Shown here: one piece after another, positions 61,142-64,000 of the stretch | Numbering within the stretch: the first letter of the stretch is position 1 | Layout of the letters: every line of letters begins with the position of its first letter | Source: DAIRET01 sp036795455 | Lineage (GTDB): Bacteria; Bacteroidota; Ignavibacteria; Ignavibacteriales; Ignavibacteriaceae | Length of the DNA stretch: 64,000 bases | NCBI GenBank assembly: GCA_036795455.1 | Contig: DAIRET010000001.1 | Span: 1-64,000 of the forward strand | Reading direction: 5' to 3' | The notes under the pieces: generated by a model | What the model saw: only the letters and a program-made list of their open reading frames with translations | Database searches by the model: none | What the model was told of the DNA's origin: nothing | Program-made: the position numbers and the translations under genes

Positions 61142-61641
61142 TGGAGAGAATTAAAAATATACTCGACTCGACATTAAAAGTAATCCTTGTGGTTCTAATT
61201 GCCGGAATGACATTTAATGTGCTTTGGCAGGTTTTTACAAGATTTGTACTTCAAAATCCAAGTTCATATACCGAAGAGTTGGCGAGGTATTCTTTGGTCT
61301 GGGCGGGCATTCTCGGTGCTGCTTATGTAGCGGGGCAAAAAATGCACCTTGCAATTGATTTGCTGTTAATGAACCTGGACGGAAATAAAAAACTTTTAGT
61401 TGAAATAGTAATACAAGCATTTATTTTCCTTTTTTCTTCATCGGTAATGGTTGTCGGGGGGTTAAGACTTGTAAATATAACATTAACGCTAAACCAACTA
61501 TCGGCAGCATTACAAATACCGCTTGGATATGTATATCTTGTTTTACCACTCAGCGGGACAATTATTTGTTTTTATTCACTCTTTTTTATTTCAAGAAATA
61601 TTAAAGAAATGTCCGCCAATCCGGCTGAAAAGAAAGTTTGA
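61138..61641 (+). CDS. TRAP transporter small membrane subunit (DctQ type)
   Basis: A 167-residue, four-helix membrane protein. FNVLWQVFTRFVLQNPSSYTEELARYSLVWAGILGAAYVAGQKMHLAIDLLL is the DctQ signature. ATG at 61138 overlaps the DctP stop by 4 nt; a second ATG follows directly (61141). It forms the membrane complex with DctM. Confidence 0.92.
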   Translation: MMERIKNILDSTLKVILVVLIAGMTFNVLWQVFTRFVLQNPSSYTEELARYSLVWAGILGAAYVAGQKMHLAIDLLLMNLDGNKKLLVEIVIQAFIFLFSSSVMVVGGLRLVNITLTLNQLSAALQIPLGYVYLVLPLSGTIICFYSLFFISRNIKEMSANPAEKKV

Positions 61642-61655
61642 ATTAGGGAAATTGT

Positions 61656-62954
61656 ATGGAATGGACTGAAATAATAATCCTCGTTTTATCATTTGTTTCT
61701 CTTCTTGCTATTGGAGTACCGATTTCATTTAGTATCGGCATTTCATCTCTGTTTACGATGTTATTTAGCATTAAAACTTTGCCGTCGCTTACTACAGTGG
61801 CACAAAGAATGGCAACCGGGATAGACAGTTTCGCTCTACTCGCTATCCCGTTTTTTATTTTAGCGGGACAGTTGATGAACAGCGGCGGGATTGCACGCCG
61901 GCTGATTGATTTTGCCAAAGTGCTTGTAGGTAAATTACCGGGCGGACTCGCATTTGTGAACATAATGGCAGCAATGTTGTTTGGTGCAATTTCCGGTTCC
62001 GCGGTTGCTTCTGCATCGGCTATCGGCGGGTTTATGTCACCGGTGATGAAAAAAGAAGGATACGACAACGGATTTTCCGCAGCAGTAAATATTACTTCGG
62101 CAACTACGGGATTAATAATTCCACCGAGCAACATTCTTATAGTATACTCGCTTGCAAGCGGAGGGGTGTCGATTGCAGCATTATTTCTTGCCGGTTATCT
62201 ACCGGGTATATTGCTTGGTTTATCGTTAATGGTTGTTTCGTTTGTGTTTGCTAAAAAACATAATTATAAATCAACCGTATCATTTACATTCGGCGATGCA
62301 GTTAAAAAATTCCTTGATTCTATTCCAAGTTTATTGTTAATTATTATTGTAATCGGTGGGATAATAGCAGGATACTTTACCGCAACAGAAGCCTCTGCCG
62401 TAGCTGTTCTTTATGCTTTTGTTCTTTCGTTTTTTATTTATAAAGAAATAAAACTGAAAGACCTTCCGAAAATACTAATTGAAAGCGCTTCAACAACGGC
62501 AATAGTAATGCTTCTTGTGGGAACATCTATGGCAATGTCGTGGGTTATGGCGTATGAAAATATTCCACAGAACGTTGCGAATGCACTGCTTGCATTATCG
62601 AATAATAAGTTCGTTATATTGATAATAATTAATATTATTCTCCTTTTTGTAGGTACATTTATGGATATGACACCGGCAGTATTAATTTTTACTCCGATAT
62701 TTTTACCGGTTGCAATGGAACTAGGGATTGACCCGATACATTTCGGTATTGTTATGGTTATGAATTTAAGCATAGGTTTATGCACGCCGCCAGTGGGAAG
62801 CGTTTTATTCGTAGGGTGTTCGGTCGCCGGCTTATCTATTACAAAAGTGATAAAGCCTTTATTACCGCTATTTATGGCGATGATAGTATCATTGCTGATA
62901 GTTACTTATTTCCCCGAAATCAGTCTCTGGATTCCAAGGTTTTTCGGATTTTAA
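61656..62954 (+). CDS. TRAP transporter large permease subunit (DctM type)
   Basis: A 432-residue membrane protein with about twelve helices. It carries IPFFILAGQLMNSGGIARRLIDFAKVLVGKLPGGLAFVNIMAAMLFGAISGSAVASASAIG, LIIPPSNILIVYSLASGGVSIAALFLAG, and GLCTPPVGSVLFVGC, which are TRAP permease landmarks. It moves the bound uronate with Na+. GGGAAA precedes the ATG. uxaC follows. Confidence 0.95.
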   Translation: MEWTEIIILVLSFVSLLAIGVPISFSIGISSLFTMLFSIKTLPSLTTVAQRMATGIDSFALLAIPFFILAGQLMNSGGIARRLIDFAKVLVGKLPGGLAFVNIMAAMLFGAISGSAVASASAIGGFMSPVMKKEGYDNGFSAAVNITSATTGLIIPPSNILIVYSLASGGVSIAALFLAGYLPGILLGLSLMVVSFVFAKKHNYKSTVSFTFGDAVKKFLDSIPSLLLIIIVIGGIIAGYFTATEASAVAVLYAFVLSFFIYKEIKLKDLPKILIESASTTAIVMLLVGTSMAMSWVMAYENIPQNVANALLALSNNKFVILIIINIILLFVGTFMDMTPAVLIFTPIFLPVAMELGIDPIHFGIVMVMNLSIGLCTPPVGSVLFVGCSVAGLSITKVIKPLLPLFMAMIVSLLIVTYFPEISLWIPRFFGF

Positions 62955-63019
62955 CAACTTCGTTTTTCACATAATAGAAATTCATCTCATTAAAATTCAA
63001 ACAACATCAATTAATCTTA

Positions 63020-63040
63020 ACTGCATTTTATTGATGCAGT
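63020..63040. promoter_or_regulatory. Short inverted repeat before uxaC
   Basis: ACTGCAT (63020-63026) and ATGCAGT (63034-63040) flank TTTATTG. It lies 20 nt before the uxaC start in a 105-nt gap. It may be an internal operator, an attenuating hairpin or a processing site; no T-run follows. Confidence 0.3.
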
Positions 63041-63059
63041 ACAATCATTTTTAATAATT

Positions 63060-64000
63060 ATGAAATCATTCATTACAGAAAACTTTCTACTTGAAACGGA
63101 AGTAGCGGTAAAGCTGTTTCACAATCACGCTAAGAATCTTCCGATAATAGATTACCACTGCCATCTTCCGGTTGAAGATATAGCGGCAAACAAAAAATTC
63201 GAAAACATTTCGGAAGTGTGGCTTAACGGTGATCATTACAAGTGGCGGGCAATGAGAACAAACGGCGTTGATGAAAAATATTGCACCGGCTCCGCTTCCG
63301 ATTGGGAAAAATTCCTTGCATGGTCTGAAACCGTTCCGTATACGGTTAGAAATCCGCTTTATCATTGGACTCACATGGAACTGAAAAATCCATTCGGGAT
63401 TGCAGATAAATTGCTGAACAAAGAAACTGCGAAAGAGATATGGGAGCATTGTAACTCTCTTCTTCAAAAAGATGAGTTTACTACTCAGGGATTAATAAAA
63501 CAATTTAATGTTGAGGTTGTTTGTACAACAGATGACCCGGTTGATAGCCTTGAACACCACAAACAATTAAAAGAGACATGTAAAGATTTTCTGGTTCTAC
63601 CTGCATTTAGGCCGGATAAAGGAATGATGGTGGAAAATTTCCCGGTGTTTTCTTTATGGTTTGAAAAACTTCAAAGAATAACCGACTTCGAAATACATAA
63701 TTTTAAAACATATATTGATGCAATTAGAAAACGGCACGACTATTTTCATGAGAACGGCTGCCGTTTATCAGACCATGGAATTGATACTGCATATGCAGAA
63801 GATTATACATCCGCAGAAATTGAAGACATCTTTAAAAAAATATTGCAGGGGAAAAAACTTGAAGTTGGGGAAATCCTGAAATTCAAGTCGGCAGTGCTTT
63901 ATGAATTCGGAGTAATGAATCACGAAAAAAAATGGGTTCAGCAGCTTCATCTTGGAGCATTGCGTAATAATAATAGCAGGATGTATAGAATGTTGGGACC
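63060..64000 (+). CDS. uxaC: Glucuronate isomerase, 3' end outside the window
   Basis: The first 313 codons of an open frame that continues past the window end; the full protein is normally about 470 residues. SFITENFLLETEVAVKLFHNHAKNLPIIDYHCHLP is the N-terminal signature with the metal-binding His-x-His. WLNGDHYKWRAMRTNGVDEKYCTG, YHWTHMELKNPFGI, VVCTTDDPVDSLEHH and the His of LQLHLGALRNNNSRMY are also present. It converts glucuronate to fructuronate and galacturonate to tagaturonate, the first step of hexuronate use. No ribosome site is clear at 63060. Confidence 0.95.
   Translation, partial: MKSFITENFLLETEVAVKLFHNHAKNLPIIDYHCHLPVEDIAANKKFENISEVWLNGDHYKWRAMRTNGVDEKYCTGSASDWEKFLAWSETVPYTVRNPLYHWTHMELKNPFGIADKLLNKETAKEIWEHCNSLLQKDEFTTQGLIKQFNVEVVCTTDDPVDSLEHHKQLKETCKDFLVLPAFRPDKGMMVENFPVFSLWFEKLQRITDFEIHNFKTYIDAIRKRHDYFHENGCRLSDHGIDTAYAEDYTSAEIEDIFKKILQGKKLEVGEILKFKSAVLYEFGVMNHEKKWVQQLHLGALRNNNSRMYRMLG

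Overview
The window looks like a chromosomal stretch from an Ignavibacteria-type member of the Bacteroidota/Chlorobiota group, possibly a Melioribacter or Ignavibacterium relative. The main evidence is four large secreted proteins (ending at 303, 18994, 36591 and 53280) that carry the C-terminal NYPNPFNP-type sorting domain of type IX secretion cargo. It is supported by two TonB-dependent receptors with carboxypeptidase-like plug extensions, a DUF4249 lipoprotein, a kinase with a two-component-regulator propeller, and A+T-rich intergenic DNA. This assignment is inference; no rRNA or tRNA gene was found to anchor it.

Layout. 1-9.9 kb: a secreted propeller protein, a HIT hydrolase/B12-binding protein pair, a lipoprotein and SH3-like protein, mutS, a DUF1684 lipoprotein and DAHP synthase. 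10-19 kb: a lone receiver protein; a small ACT-like regulator behind a strongly folded leader RNA, followed by a TonB receptor and an EamA permease; a MarR regulator with a YceI protein; a DUF2269-like membrane protein with dxr and rseP. 19-25 kb (minus strand): a secreted C39-like peptidase, a second ACT-like protein, a Cys-rich protein and an RsmI-like methylase/86-aa protein/proS cluster. 25-30.7 kb: an unknown exported pair, pabA opposite pabBC, a DUF1579 protein, an SMR pump and cobO. 30.8-34 kb: preA with uraA, and a short repeat protein resembling the 7(1) septoil-knot family. 34-40 kb: a LamG cargo protein facing a propeller histidine kinase.

40-44 kb (minus strand) is the most unusual block. 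It holds two ATP-grasp ligases, a GNAT acetyltransferase and a radical-SAM aminomutase with lysine-type substrate residues. All four overlap or nearly touch, so a pathway that makes and conjugates beta-lysine is plausible but unproven. 44-49 kb: a small redox operon (tandem glutaredoxin-like protein, DUF6132, DUF1858), then a TonB receptor/DUF4249/PH-domain operon. 49-58.5 kb: acyl-CoA ligase, DEAD-box helicase, secreted CotH-kinase/lamin-tail protein and an NtrC-type two-component pair.

58.7-64 kb: a hexuronate-use operon (DUF4861 protein, TRAP transporter PQM, uxaC cut by the window end) behind a well-formed sigma70-like promoter whose start region is covered by overlapping inverted repeats. 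Short dispersed repeats and palindromes occur both between genes and inside coding sequence, where they are translated. No CRISPR array, insertion sequence, prophage or tRNA was seen.
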